A DNA stretch of 64,000 bases from Notolepis coatsorum (Eukaryota > Chordata > Actinopteri > Aulopiformes > Paralepididae): contig OZ020593.1 in NCBI GenBank assembly GCA_963971535.1, positions 12,763,500 to 12,827,499 on the forward strand, read 5' to 3'. The notes below the pieces were generated by a model. That model worked only from the letters and a program-made list of their open reading frames with translations. It ran no database searches and was not told the origin of the DNA. The stretch's first letter is position 1, and each line of letters opens with the position of its first letter. The position numbers and the translations under genes are program-made. Below are positions 45,124 through 57,715 of this stretch, piece after piece.

Positions 45124-45500
45124 GCCGTCAGAATGTAGAGCCATTATTTTAACACGTTGACCACTTATTTTAACAAACAAAAGAACACCACTTACAGGCA
45201 CAGCCCCTTCATCTGTCGATTCCCACCACACTGCTGTAATGAGCTCACACAGGATTATAGGATAGGATCTCAAACAACCATCACATATACAACGTCTTTT
45301 CAACCGTCTTCTAACTCTACCTTTGACAACAGGTCAAAGACCGGCCAGACTAACTAGCTCCTGCAGATTAAGGGTTGATCCACTGTGCGTCCATATGAAA
45401 CAAGGAGTAGCGCCTTAACGATAGCTGCATCCAACATGGCAGGAATGGAAGCAGCCAGCTGAATTAAAATAATCTGACTAATATAACCAAAGATGTTTAT
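45124..45500. other. Unassigned, probably decayed LINE
   Basis: A short frame ending PSSNSTFDNRSKTGQTN and surrounding unique-looking sequence; not recognised. Confidence 0.35.
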
Positions 45501-45745
45501 TTTTGTTTGTATATCTTTATTTCGAACATGTAAATAAAACAAAAGCAAATCATTCATCTCTAGCAATGAAATATAAATTATGTACATAACTCAATTTACA
45601 TGTTCAAAAAGGAGTAGGAAGAATATGAACTTATTTAATCATACCCCTTTTCCACTACTCAAAATGAATGTAATTCCTTACTGATTTAAATCCATACAAA
45701 ACAAATATATATATATACAAATAAATGTAAAATGTAAAAAAATTC
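45500..45745 (-). repeat. LINE 3' end, inverted
   Basis: On the minus strand AGGAGTAGGAAGAA precedes TTGAACATGTAAATTGAG and CGAAATAAAGATATAC, typical of a fish LINE 3' UTR. Confidence 0.5.
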
Positions 45746-45779
45746 GGAGGGTTAAGTAACAGTCCTAACTAATTACTGC

Positions 45780-45945
45780 AAGAACAATACATATAGGACC
45801 TTGAATGGGCCCTAATAATGGCAATCTAGCAATAGAATTTAAAAAGTTATAGCCCTGCAAAGAAGGGGAACTTCTCCATGTTAAATAGAGCTGGCAACGG
45901 ATGGTATATCATGAATTTAACCTTAGGCAATCAAAGTGTTAAAGG
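45780..45945 (-). repeat. TTAA-family element fragment, inverted
   Basis: AAAGTTATAGCCCTGCAAAG and AATGGGCC match the inverse of 2185-2230 and 9140-9200, ending ATCAAAGTGTTAA at 45942. Confidence 0.6.
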
Positions 45946-46186
45946 GGAACTAATTTACCATTTCTTTCACTATTTGGGCAATTTTACACAATTCCTGTGA
46001 GTTTATGGAACACATCTGTAAGTATTATTTTTTTTGTATTCATTGTTTTGTATTTTTAATCAAGTACTCAAAAACAGAATTTTTCTACCTCAAAATTTTA
46101 AGCCGTTTTGAGGCTCGGCTCCGCCCATACTCGGAATGCGATTTGAGAGAGAGAGAGAGACAAGTGCAGGGGCCAAGCGGTCTCTC

Positions 46187-47068
46187 TTAACACATTTGGT
46201 GCCAACAACGAGATATCTCGTTGTTGGCCGCCATGCGTTGGTTGCCAATGACGAGATTTCTCGTTATTTAATCGTTATTTCTTTTATTAGCGATATCCAT
46301 TCATTTTTCATCCATCCAGCCTGACATTATCATTGTGAATGGCTCCGAGCTCGAAAAGGGCAAATACCGCCCCCTATCGTCTCCCGGATGGTAATGCACA
46401 TCATTGGATTGGAGTCGATGGGAAAATGCATCAGAAAGAGACTCCGCCCCAGGGTTTCCCCACCTCTGGAAAGCAGAGGCTGGAAGCAACTTGGATCATG
46501 CGTTTAAGACTATAACGTTGGATCAATAAACGCGATCAATATTTGGAATGGCGATCAGGAATTGGATTCATCTTTTTGCAGAACATGTGATCTGAGGTAA
46601 GGAATCTATTTGACCAGTTTTGGGTTAATCGGATGTTTTTTCACAGTGGTCACAACGTGTCTGTGTGTGTATGTGTGTGCGTGTATGATGTTAGCGCTGA
46701 CCAGGTCATGGATAATCGATTTTTCAGCCCGCTTCTCTAGCGTGCATAAGTATTTGAAAACGATTCATAAATAGGCCGAAAAATGACCGTGTTTCCAGTA
46801 AAGAGCTATTTTCGCAGATTTTTCTGGAATCACTAGAAATCTTCAAAACTATACTCGTATTCAAAACGGAAATGTACTGATGAAAAAACAATCCATTTCG
46901 TACATGTTGACTGCAAGCAAGTCATTGATAAGCGACGGGTGTATTAGACACATAGCCATAATTTAAGATATAGTTTAATCGCTCGCAAATGTGCTCGTCC
47001 TCGCATTGATTAACGTGCTGGCATCCAAGCGATAAATCGTCATATCCGGCTGGCAACCAATGTGTTAA
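46187..47068 (+). mobile_element. TTAA-flanked element copy
   Basis: TTAACACATTTGGTGCC at the left and GGCAACCAATGTGTTAA at the right. The perfect palindrome ACGAGATATCTCGT and the site ACGAGATTTCTCGT follow TTGGTGCC and TTGGTTGCC. Donor-like CTGAGGTAAGG near 46596. Here the terminal repeat itself has changed (TTGGTTGCC) at both ends together. Confidence 0.9.
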
Positions 47069-47271
47069 TGAGTAATACAGGTGGCTGGCAGTTGGCTACA
47101 AGCATAGATGGGGCGGGCGTTATTATGCAGATGAGAAACCTCTGACGTCACAGATACGCTAAATTTCAGATGACTCACTTGAGTGAGGGACAATATTGTG
47201 AGATGAGAATTGGAAGAATGTGCCAAATTGAGAATTAGAGACATAGATCCTATTCATATAAGTCCACATAG

Positions 47272-48243
47272 ACCTAGGAAGCTATATGCTATGGGACTGA
47301 TAACCGACTCTCGGTGCACTTTGTGCTCTCAAAAGGCCACTGGCACTTATATGCATATGTATTGGGATTGCCCACCAGTGGCCTGCTTCTGGAGGTCAAT
47401 AACGGACAAACTTTCAGATCTGTGTGGCTTAACTATCCCATTCACAGCTGTTACGCTACTCCTGAACGATATAACGACACTACCCGCGTCCGTACAACTG
47501 AAAAGGGTTGTCCTAGCGGGCGTCACAGCAGCGAAGAAGCTAATAGCAATGAGATGGAAGGAGCCTGAGAAGCTTACAATGATTAACTGGTCCCTAACTC
47601 TATTGGATGTGATTTATCTTGAGATATCCACAGCCCGGGTGATTGGGGTGGGGCAGGCTGGAATTGACCTATGGTTCGCAGCAGCTGAGAAGGTAAAGAC
47701 CGCAGTGTGCGGCTGAGCGGGGTTGAGGTGCGTGTTCGGGTGAGTCCGGCGGTCTCTTGGAAGGGGGAGGAGGAAATGTTTTGTCTGTCTTGTCTTTTGT
47801 CTTGTCATCTTGAGTTTAGCTGGGGATATTATGGGGGGGCAGCTATTTAACTATTTCTTCACTGTTTGGCCACTTTTACACGGTCTCTGTGAGTCTATGG
47901 AACACCTCTACAGGTTTTTGTTTTTTCATGAAGGTTCATTGCTCTGTTTTCGGGTCGTGTTCTCAAAAAATGGTCCTTGTGGTGGATTGGAGATGTACGT
48001 TTTATTAATATAGGGTCACACGGCCGGGAATCGGGGCTGAAAACTGGGAAAGACCATTTATTAGATAGTACCCCTTGGAATTAAAATTTAGAAGGTTGAA
48101 CTCTGTTTTCTTTTCTCTTATAATTGTTAGTCTGTATTATTATTATTGTTTTGTTATTTTCTTGTGAAGTTCTATGTACTGTGATTGTGGTTAATGTGTT
48201 GTCTTGTTTCATGTGAATAATAATAAAAAAGTTGATCAAAAAA
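47272..48243 (+). mobile_element. L1-clade LINE, 5'-truncated, 14-bp target duplication
   Basis: ATAAGTCCACATAG lies at 47258-47271 and 48244-48257. The first part encodes YAMGLITDSRCTLCSQKATG, MHMYWDCPPVACFWRSITDK and VVLAGVTAAKKLIAMRWKEP, with a stop at 47714-47716. This is the cysteine-containing C-terminal region of fish L1-type ORF2 (family knowledge). A 3' UTR of about 525 bp ends AATAATAAAAAAGTTGATC and A-rich. The perfect duplication shows a young insertion; only the extreme C-terminus was copied. Confidence 0.9.
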
Positions 48244-48257
48244 ATAAGTCCACATAG

Positions 48258-48789
48258 CTAGAAAATAATGCTAAACACTGGAAAAGGCCATTTATAAGAT
48301 AGTTCCCTGTTTAAAACTTTACGGTTACCCTTTTCTCTCCGAAGTCTCCTTTCAAATCCTCCGGCCGACGCACGCTCTGTGCTGCCAGCACTGATCGCCA
48401 ATAAGATCAGCACCTTGACCCGACAGGTTAATACTAACAGTGATAGTAATAATGTGTTTCATTATTTGGCATATTGGTTTTATCAGTGGTGGCGGCGCCG
48501 AGCGTTCATCGAGCTTTCCCAGAAAACCACAGAAGGAGGCGCCATTAGCGATTTTGAAAGGAGACTTCAGAGATAAAGAGGGTAATTGTGTTCTGTTTGT
48601 CAGCAGCAGCAGCAGCAAGTGTTTTCACCCCACTTTGTCCAGACGGAGCCTTCTGTTGATCCCTTCGAAAACACATCAGTTAGGACGGTTATTGACGTAA
48701 CCCCAGTCATCCGCAGCGGATGACATCATGGAGCTTTGTAAATACAGTACATACAAAGCTCATCAATAGAGCTACACTGTATCCAGTGA
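48258..48789. other. Low-repeat sequence with a segment duplicated at 50.7 kb
   Basis: 48551-48718 (GATTTTGAAAGGAGACTTCA...) is repeated at 50741-50918, and GAAGTCTCCTTTCAAATC at 48341 is the inverse of its start. (CAG)n is embedded at 48602. A frame over 48379-48576 has no known domain. Confidence 0.4.
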
Positions 48790-49652
48790 TTAACACATTC
48801 CCGCCCGACCACGGACATGTCCGTGTTTCGGCGCCATGCTTAAAGGGCCATGTCCGTGGCAAGGTTGTTTTGGCTTTTATTCCATTTTAATAACCTACTC
48901 AATGTCACCGAGCGGCACTGCAGATTTACCCCACTCTTGGAATTCTGAAAAGTGCATTACCGGCCAGATCCTCTTAGGGGCGCTGTCTCGATAATGCTGT
49001 GTTCCCTGTGGCAGAACGGTGCCTTCTTTTTTTTTTTACTTTCAATGGAGTTTCCAGTTATCTGGATTCTATACGTGTAGCCTTGTAGCTTGGAATATCT
49101 TTTGCGACGCCGAATTCACTATGCAGTAAAGGAATATATCATCAGCCAATGGACATATCGATCTACCAGATGGCGATTGATAACTGGGAAATCCTTTTGG
49201 GGATCCAACCGGCCCACGGTAAGATCTTTTTCACGTAAATTACATGCTGATCGGGCCTTGTTCTCATATCCAACCAGCCGATCAGCGAATGTGGCTACTG
49301 AGGCTAACGGGGTTATTGGTAATCAATAATCAGAAACGACGTCCCCGCCCCCCCCCTTTCATGCATTCATGGTGGACCATGAATACCGACAATATGCATT
49401 TTGCGTTTTAGCTCTAGCTTCTGTAGGGCCGAAAAGCTGTTCGATTTAATGTTATTAGCTTAGCGCCCTGTATCTCGCCTTCCAGGAAATATACTAGTCC
49501 AAATCCCATATAACGCTTATATTCACAAGGCTATAAAATGAGGACGTATTGATGAAAAAATTATTTCTTTAAGCCGTTTTGAAGGGGCGGTTTATGGTCT
49601 CAATTGACAATGAGAATGGACAGATAGCAATACTATAAAGTATAGATTTAGC
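48790..49652 (+). mobile_element. TTAA-family element, 3' end lost at an L2 insertion
   Basis: TTAACACATTCCCGCCCGAC at the left and the perfect palindrome CACGGACATGTCCGTG, with half of it repeated at 48852 (CATGTCCGTG). CACGGTAAGATC near 49219. Breaks off at AGTATAGATTTAGCG where LINE sequence begins. Confidence 0.85.
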
Positions 49653-50345
49653 GTTATCCTGGACTCCACCCTCTCCTATCAAGCCCATGTCAGTTCCGTC
49701 ACCAAATCCGCCTTCTTCCACCTCAGAAACATCTCCAGACTCCGACCATCACTTTCCGACTCCACAGCCGAGACCCTCATCCATGCCTTCGTCACCTCCC
49801 GCCTGGACTACTGCAACGGGGTCCTGTCCGGGGTTCCAAGCAAGACCCTGGACAGGCTCCAGTATGTTCAAAACTCAGCTGCCAGGGTTCTAACCCGCAC
49901 CAAACCCTGGCAGCACATCACCCCCACCCTCCACTGGCTCCCCATCAAATCCTGCATCACCTACAAATCCCTCCACGCTCTGGCACCTCAGTACCTCACT
50001 GACCTCCTCCACCCCTACACTCAGTCACGGTCCCTGCGATCCACGGACACTGGTCAGCTCTCCATTCCCCGAACCAGACTGCGGACCTTTGGGGACAGAG
50101 CTTTCAGCGTGGCAGCTCCCACCCTCTGGAACTCCCTCCCTGCAGAACTCCGCAATGCCCCAACTTTGGACTCATTAAAAAATACTCCTCAAAACCTACC
50201 TCTTCAACTTGGCCTTTAACCCTTAATTTATCACTTTGTATGTTGTGTCTGTCCACTATGTTTGTTACTTTAGTTTAATTTTTTTTTAATGTAAAGAGAC
50301 CTTGGGTCTTCTGAAAGGCGATATATAAAACTAAGTTATTATTAT
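49653..50345 (+). mobile_element. L2-type LINE, C-terminal fragment
   Basis: Encodes LDSTLSYQAHVSSVTKSAFF, RLRPSLSDSTAETLIHAF, SRLDYCNGVLSGVPSK and LHWLPIKSCITYKSLHAL, then (GTTATT)n-like tail after GGTCTTCTGAAAGGCGATAT. A different L2 subfamily from 34151-35461. A frameshift occurs near 50180 (run of A). Confidence 0.88.
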
Positions 50346-50371
50346 TAATTTTTTTTTTTTTTTTTTACTTA

Positions 50372-50637
50372 CTCTTTTTACCCCGTTTGGGGCATAGGCC
50401 GTTGACAAGGGTTCTCCAAGCATCCCGATCCTGAGCCAACCTCTCAAGCTGGCCCCAGGTGTGTCTCATCTTCTTGGCATCATCTTCCAGGTCTCGGCAC
50501 CAGGTGTTTCGTGGTCGGCCTCTCTTTCTTTTATGCTCAGGGATGGTTTACGGAGTGTATGGCCAATCCATCTCCAACACCGTTGGAGAATCTCTTTCTC
50601 TGCTGGCTGTTGTCGTGTTCGTTGCCACAGGTCTTAT
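50372..50637 (-). mobile_element. RTE-like LINE C-terminus, inverted
   Basis: Minus strand encodes [34 protein letters not shown] and AQDRDAWRTLVNGLCPKRG, a conserved LINE C-terminus. Followed on the right by an inverted L2 tail (50641-50735). Confidence 0.78.
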
Positions 50638-50740
50638 TATTAACTACTACAATAATAATAATAATAACTTCGTTTTATATAGCGCCTTTCAAAAAGTTAC
50701 AAACATAGTGGACAGACACAACAAACAAAGTGGTGATTTT

Positions 50741-50930
50741 GAAAGGAGACTTCAGAGATAAAGAGGGTAATTTTGTTCTGTTTGTCAGCAGCAGCAAGTG
50801 TTTTCACTTTTCACCCCACTTTGTCGAGACGGAGCCTTCTGTTGATGCCTTCGAAAACACAATGCGAACATGCAGTAATCAGTTAGGACGGGTTATTGAC
50901 GTAACCCCCGTCATTTTATGCGTTTCTAAT
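50741..50930 (+). repeat. Second copy of the 48551-48718 segment
   Basis: GATTTTGAAAGGAGACTTCA, GTCAGCAGCAGCAAGTGTTT and GTTATTGACGTAACCCCCGT, about 90% alike by eye with two small insertions. Confidence 0.8.
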
Positions 50931-51500
50931 GTGTAACCGTGTCTATGCCCGTTTGTGTTTTATGTAGGGATGTCAGATATTATCGGCCGATATTGGCATT
51001 AAAATGTAATATCGGAAATGATCGGTATCAGTTTTCAACATTTTACATTTATTTAACCTTTATTTACCCAGGCAAGCAAGTAAGAACAAATTCTTATTTT
51101 ATTTATTGTCAAAAGTATGCATAATGTTGTGTTAATTCCACGACAAGACTAAGAGATATGTAATGTTAATTACCTGAAATTATTCAGGTTTTTTTTAGGG
51201 GGAAACCCTGCATATCGGTATCGGTTGATATCGGTATCGGAAATTAAGAGTTGGACAATATTGGTATTATATCGGATATCGGTAAAAAAAAAAAGCCAAT
51301 ATCGAACATCCCTAGTTTTATGTGTTTCTAATGTGTAACCCTGTCTATGCCTGTCTGTGTTTTATGCGTCTCTAATGTGTAACCCTGTCTATGCCTGTCT
51401 GTGTTTTATGTGTTTCTAATGTGTAAACCTGTCTGTTTGTGTTTTATGTGTTTCTAATGTGTAAACCTGTCTATGTCTGTTTGTGTTTTATGTCGTGCTT
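50930..51500. repeat. About 45-bp tandem repeat (TTTCTAATGTGTAACCCTGT), split by a MITE
   Basis: Units at 50930-50964 and 51315-51500 read GTTTCTAATGTGTAACCCTG then TCTATGCCTGTCTGTGTTTT. About five units. Confidence 0.9.
50965..51314. mobile_element. hAT-type MITE, 350 bp, perfect 8-bp target duplication
   Basis: TAGGGATGTCAGATATTATC at the left, CGAACATCCCTA at the right; GTTTTATG at 50957-50964 and 51315-51322. ATCGGTATCGG words at both ends. Inserted within one unit of the 45-bp tandem repeat. Confidence 0.93.
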
Positions 51501-51840
51501 GTTGCCTTCTGGCCTCTTGTGTTGATTTCTCTGTTTGTTGAGCCAAAGACAATTTTGGGTAATGGAGTAAGCAGAAGTAAATAGTCTACCCATATAACTC
51601 TGTATGATAGCATGTACAATAGTGCTATCGTATATATATACATTTATATTTACCGCATATATATATACATATCCGTCTGAATAATGAACATACCTGCATA
51701 TAATCCTTCTAAATAACTACTTATACACCTGCATATAACCCATATAACTCTGTGTGATATCATGTACAACAATGCTATATATACACCATATATAAATATA
51801 TTTATTCTTACTTATTTATCCTCATCTGTCTGTACATACC
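51500..51840. other. AT-rich, TATATATA-bearing sequence
   Basis: Repeated ACCTGCATATAATCC and CATATAACTCTGT words (two to three loose copies). No gene seen. Confidence 0.45.
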
Positions 51841-51861
51841 TGCATATAATCCTTGTTACAT

Positions 51862-52345
51862 ACCTGTAGATACTATATCTATATCTGTACATATCCCTTA
51901 GCTTCTTAAATGTACACTATGAATTAAATGGGGGACCCTGATGTAAACAAGACAAACGTCTTTCTCTGGTCTTCATCCCCTTAACAATTGTGTGTATTGA
52001 GCCGTACAGTATTGTACCCATTCTGCAATCTGTTAAATAAAGTTTTCATTCATTCATTCAGCTACTCTTACTAGTTACGCTGCTGGCCAGTATGACTTAC
52101 TACAATAGTGTCTTCATACCTGTATCACTGTACATATTAATACTACAACTCTGTACATAGATTTGATTACCACTGTTACTCAGTAGTACTAATCTATATA
52201 TATTAAACCCAATTTAATCACCTGTACATTGTATATTATTATCGCACTTTACCGCTACATTTGCACTCTGGTTGGATGCCAAACTTATTTTCGTTGTACT
52301 GTACTTGTGCTGTATGATGACAATATATTTGAATAAAAAATAAAG
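51862..52345 (+). repeat. Two dispersed retroposon-like 3' ends in series
   Basis: 51928-52065 is the GGGGGACCCTGATG family ending (ATTC)n. 52066-52345 is the CTACTCTTACTAGTTACGCT...TTTGCACTCTGGTTGGATGC family. The latter is repeated inverted at 57716-58060 and in parts at 1678, 4985 and 32505. Confidence 0.65.
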
Positions 52346-52895
52346 AGATATTCCAGCAGGTGGAGCTGTAAACGAGACCGCTCCAAGGTTGGGGGAGCCA
52401 TTCAAATAATATATACAATGAATGAAAATTTTTATCATTTTAATAATAGTTTTTAGTTTCCGGTTACGTTGTGCACATACAAGAAAAGGAATGGTGATGA
52501 GGGTCTTTGAGGTACAGTTTATTACATAAACAATTATAGAGATTGTTACATAAGTCCTTAAAATAAAGTCCAATATACATTGGGAAATATACTAAAACAA
52601 AACAGTATATATACAAGAAAAATAATAATAAAATTATATTATGTTTACAAATAAAAAGCACTTCTTGATTACAGGTTTGCCACAAACAACTCCATCACAT
52701 AACACTGTCATGCTTTCTATGATCTCCCCGGTTACATTATGCCATCTTACACCACTACGCTACATGCCATAATGAGCGTAGTCTGCATGCTGGGAAGTGC
52801 TGTTTTAACCATTACCGTTATTACCAACCCATAATAAAACAACTAGACGCCTGGAGATGTGAGAAAAGCATCTAGAAGAAACACAAGTATCAAAC
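52346..52895. other. AT-rich sequence, no recognised gene
   Basis: No repeat boundary or exon found; minus-strand frames of 73-119 codons are AT-rich and unsupported. Confidence 0.4.
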
Positions 52896-52897
52896 AG

Positions 52898-53212
52898 GGT
52901 ATCTGCAGGTTTCAACAAGTTAAATGTAAGACTATTTAAAACCTTTTTAATAGCAATTCAATCGATTTTATACCAATTCCACAACCATACTAGCAAAAAA
53001 AACAAGAACACATACAGTAGCGACACTGAACTGCCGGCTGCACTTGCACGCCAATTAAAATTCTTGCACGTTCCATACAAGCTCTCGCCAGACACACCAA
53101 GCTATAGAAAAATATATTATTATTATTTAATCTCCCAACAGCCCGGGTCTCGCCCCAAAATGTAATACTTTTTAATATTAATACCCCCCGCAGATACCCT
53201 GATCAAATCATA
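52898..53212. mobile_element. DNA transposon fragment with CAGGGTATCTGC termini
   Basis: CAGGGTATCTGCAGG at the left and CCGCAGATACCCTG at the right with ATCAAA on both sides. A related, degenerate copy spans about 53557-53985 (GGGGCATCTGCATG to CAGATACCCTG). Both share CCATACAAGCTCTCGCCAGA. Confidence 0.65.
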
Positions 53213-53352
53213 GATACGGACGCTCTTCTAGAAAGGTCACGGCCTCTTCTTTTTAAAAGAAAAAGGAACAGCATAGCCTCCACCGTTGGTGTGAAACTAA
53301 ATTTGGATAAAAGCTGCTATATAAAGGCACTATTCACCATTTTTACCTAAAG

Positions 53353-54068
53353 CAGTGGTCGTTTTCACGTCAAGGACCCCCAAATTGATGCGTAATAAGG
53401 CCATGGACCCCCCATATCATAAGATTCCAAGAAGATATTTGTTGTTGGGTAAGATTTTGTTGAGAATTCCATAACTTGAATGTAGGTTGTGGAGATAACA
53501 AGAGGAACTTATATATAGCCTACATTCTTTGCCCTAACTTCTAGTGAAGAATCTATTACGGGGCATCTGCATGTCGCCTGTAGAGGGCGACACTGAGCTG
53601 GCTGCAACTCGCGGCACCAATTTAATAAAAATGATTACGTGTTCCATACAAGCTCTCGCCAGACGCACCAAGCGCCGACTTGAATACAAAAAACATTTCA
53701 TATATTTCACATTATTTCATCTCCCCACAGCCCCCTCAAAAATGAATACCTGTGCAAATTAAATGTAATACTTTTTAATACCTTTTAAGGCCTTAAATTG
53801 AGAATTGTGACTTTAATACTTTTGAACCCTTTCACTGTGACGATACAAAATGTTAACCCTTTCGCTGCCACACGACAAATGGTTAACCCTTTCACTACCA
53901 CACTGCAGAAGGTTAACCCTTTAACTACCACACTACAGCCGGTTAACCCTTTCACTACCACACTACAGACGGTTAACAGATACCCTGTATTAGTGACCTT
54001 CAGCTGGGGGCCCTGGAAGCCCCTCGGGGACCCCTGGCGGGCCCCGGACCCCACTTTGAGAAGCACTG
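53353..54068. mobile_element. hAT element, 716 bp, perfect 8-bp target duplication
   Basis: CAGTGGTCGTTTTCACG at the left and TTTGAGAAGCACTG at the right; ACCTAAAG at 53345-53352 and 54069-54076. Contains a nested CAGGGTATCTGC-type element and a TTAACCC array (53826-53974). Non-autonomous. Confidence 0.9.
53826..53974 (+). repeat. TTAACCCTTTCACTACCACAC array, about five units
   Basis: 30-bp units, all in one orientation, each starting at TTAA. Same family as 42596 and 62696. Confidence 0.9.
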
Positions 54069-54081
54069 ACCTAAAGAACAG

Positions 54082-54310
54082 CAGACAACATGGACCATGT
54101 GACCCGGAGGACCATGTGACCCGGAGGACCATGTGACCCGGAGCAGCAGAGATGGAGAGATGTGGGAACGTTTCATTCAAACCCGCTTCTCCCACCGGGA
54201 CCAGGGGACGACCTGAGACGAGACACTCCCTGAGGAGAGAGACACACACACAGACACACACACACAGAGAGACACACACACACACACACAGACACACACA
54301 CACACAGTCC
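54082..54310. repeat. 17-bp triplication and (CA)n
   Basis: GACCATGTGACCCGGAG three times (54092-54140), then CA-rich sequence at 54240-54306. Confidence 0.85.
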
Positions 54311-54455
54311 GTCTTCTGTGTTGCATTTGAGTATCTGCAATGACCCCATGCAGGGGACATATTTTAGTCAACAAGTTAATATATGTCTTAGAGATCCCTG
54401 GACATGTCTTTTACATGTTTGCTGAAGAAAATCTGATTATGCATTCTAGCCCTGG

Positions 54456-55060
54456 GGGGGGGGGGGGGGGGGGCGTTTCATCAGTGACCCTGTGCATGTG
54501 TGTTCCTGTGTGTCATCCATCTCCCATGTGTGTGTGTGTGTGTTCCTGTATGTCGCCCAGCTTGTGTGTGTGACGTTCCTGTGTGTTCCTGTGTGTCGCC
54601 CTGCTTGTGTGTGTGTGTGTGTTCGTGTGTGTCACCCATGTCACATGTGTTTGTGTGTCGCCCATCTCACATGTGTGTGTGTGTGTGTGTGTTTCCTGTG
54701 TGTCACCCATGTCACATGTGTTTGTGTGTCGCCCATCTCACATGTGTGTGTGTGTTTCCTGTGTGTCACCCATGTCACATGTGTGTGTGTCGCCCATCTC
54801 ACATGTGTGTGTGTGTGTGTGTTCCTGTGTGTCGCCCATCTCACATGTGTGTGTGTGTGTGTGTTCCTGTGTGTCGCCCATCTCACATGTGTGTGTGTGT
54901 GTGTTCCTGTGTGTCGCCCATCTCACATGTGTGTGTGTGTTTCCTGTGTGTCGCCCATCTCACATGTGTGTGTGTGTTCCTGTGTGTCACCCAGCTCGCA
55001 TGTGTGTGTGTGTGTGTGTGTTCCTGTGTGTCACCCAGCTCACATGCGTGTGTTCGTCTG
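54456..55060. repeat. G18 run and TGTGTG-CCTGTGTGTCGCCCA minisatellite
   Basis: Poly-G at about 54456-54473, then about fourteen units of GTGTTCCTGTGTGTCGCCCA plus TCTCACATG and (TG)n. Cysteine/valine-rich and Thr/His-rich frames are artefacts. It occupies the sequence just downstream of the last recognised KANK1 exon. Confidence 0.93.
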
Positions 55061-55122
55061 CATGACAAATAAAGACTTCGTCTTCCTGTATGAGTTCTGT
55101 GTGAACAAGAGGAGCTACACAC

Positions 55123-55221
55123 CCCAGGCTGTCCTTTGGAGAAGTTGACGTGTGCATAAAGCAGCATGGCGATCTCTTTATGTCCCGCCTCCAACGCGAT
55201 GGACAAGGCCGTGCTTTCATC
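55123..55221 (-). CDS. kank1: KANK1-type protein, ankyrin-repeat exon (third of three)
   Basis: On the minus strand the acceptor TGTCTACAG opens a 99-nt, 33-codon exon: [20 protein letters not shown] then [13 protein letters not shown], closed by GGG|GTGTGT (GT at 55122-55121). [14 protein letters not shown] is the final ankyrin repeat of KANK1, and LLYAHVNF is characteristic of KANK1 rather than KANK2 or KANK4 (from memory). It begins in phase 0, matching the previous exon. The expected last exon, coding for a short basic Ser/Pro/Gly-rich tail, was not found to the left, where GT-rich minisatellite follows. KANK1 acts at the cell cortex around focal adhesions, controlling actin and microtubule capture; its ankyrin domain binds partners such as KIF21A (family knowledge). 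The exact donor is less certain than the acceptor. Confidence 0.88.
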
Positions 55222-55276
55222 CTGTAGACACACAGAGACAACGCATGACTGTCTTTTCACAACTACAGTATATATA

Positions 55277-55470
55277 CAGGGTTGTAAAAAGTACCCAGAA
55301 GTTATACTTATGTGAAAGTATGGGTACCGTCTCAAAATCTTACTCAAGTAAACGTCAGAGTATCTGGCTAAAAACACACTTGAGTAAAAGTAAAAAACGT
55401 TTCTACTTTTAAATGTACTTAAGTAGTAAAAAGTAAAAGTAAAAAATAGCAGGTGTTTAATCAAAGATCC
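55277..55470 (+). repeat. hAT-like MITE end (AGTAAAAGTA-rich)
   Basis: CAGGGTTGTAAAAAGTACCC followed by repeated AGTAAAAGTAAAAA and TACTCAAGTAAA, a common fish hAT terminal type; right end not found. Confidence 0.6.
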
Positions 55471-55672
55471 CCGCTTTCTAGTCTTGCACAAGACCAATCA
55501 GCATGGGTATGGGGGCGGGTTAATTTTCCATTGATGGGGATTTGATTGGCTGTTTTTAAATAAAACGCGGCCGCAGGATTAATAACACTAACGTTAGTTC
55601 GGCCAGAGAAACAAATATACTAATTAAAATAGATGGACCTGTGAGATTTGTACTTTGTAGGTCTGCATTTTA

Positions 55673-57601
<1,929 letters not shown>

Positions 57602-57715
57602 TCAGCACTCATTGAACAACACCGCCGAGTCCAACTCACACGGGGCGAAACAAGTGATCATCTGCCCGGTGAACTGGATGATCCAGGGTGAACTGGATCA
57701 TCAAAACACGATGGA

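Noticed and set aside
47210..47716. 168-codon frame as a host gene
   Set aside because: The first 16 or so codons are flanking DNA before the target duplication at 47258; the rest is the C-terminus of an L1-type LINE.
54492..55148. Cys/Val/Ser-rich frames up to 218 codons resembling a secreted Cys-rich protein
   Set aside because: They repeat with the TGTGTG/CCCATCTCACATG minisatellite and are open in several frames, so not a gene.
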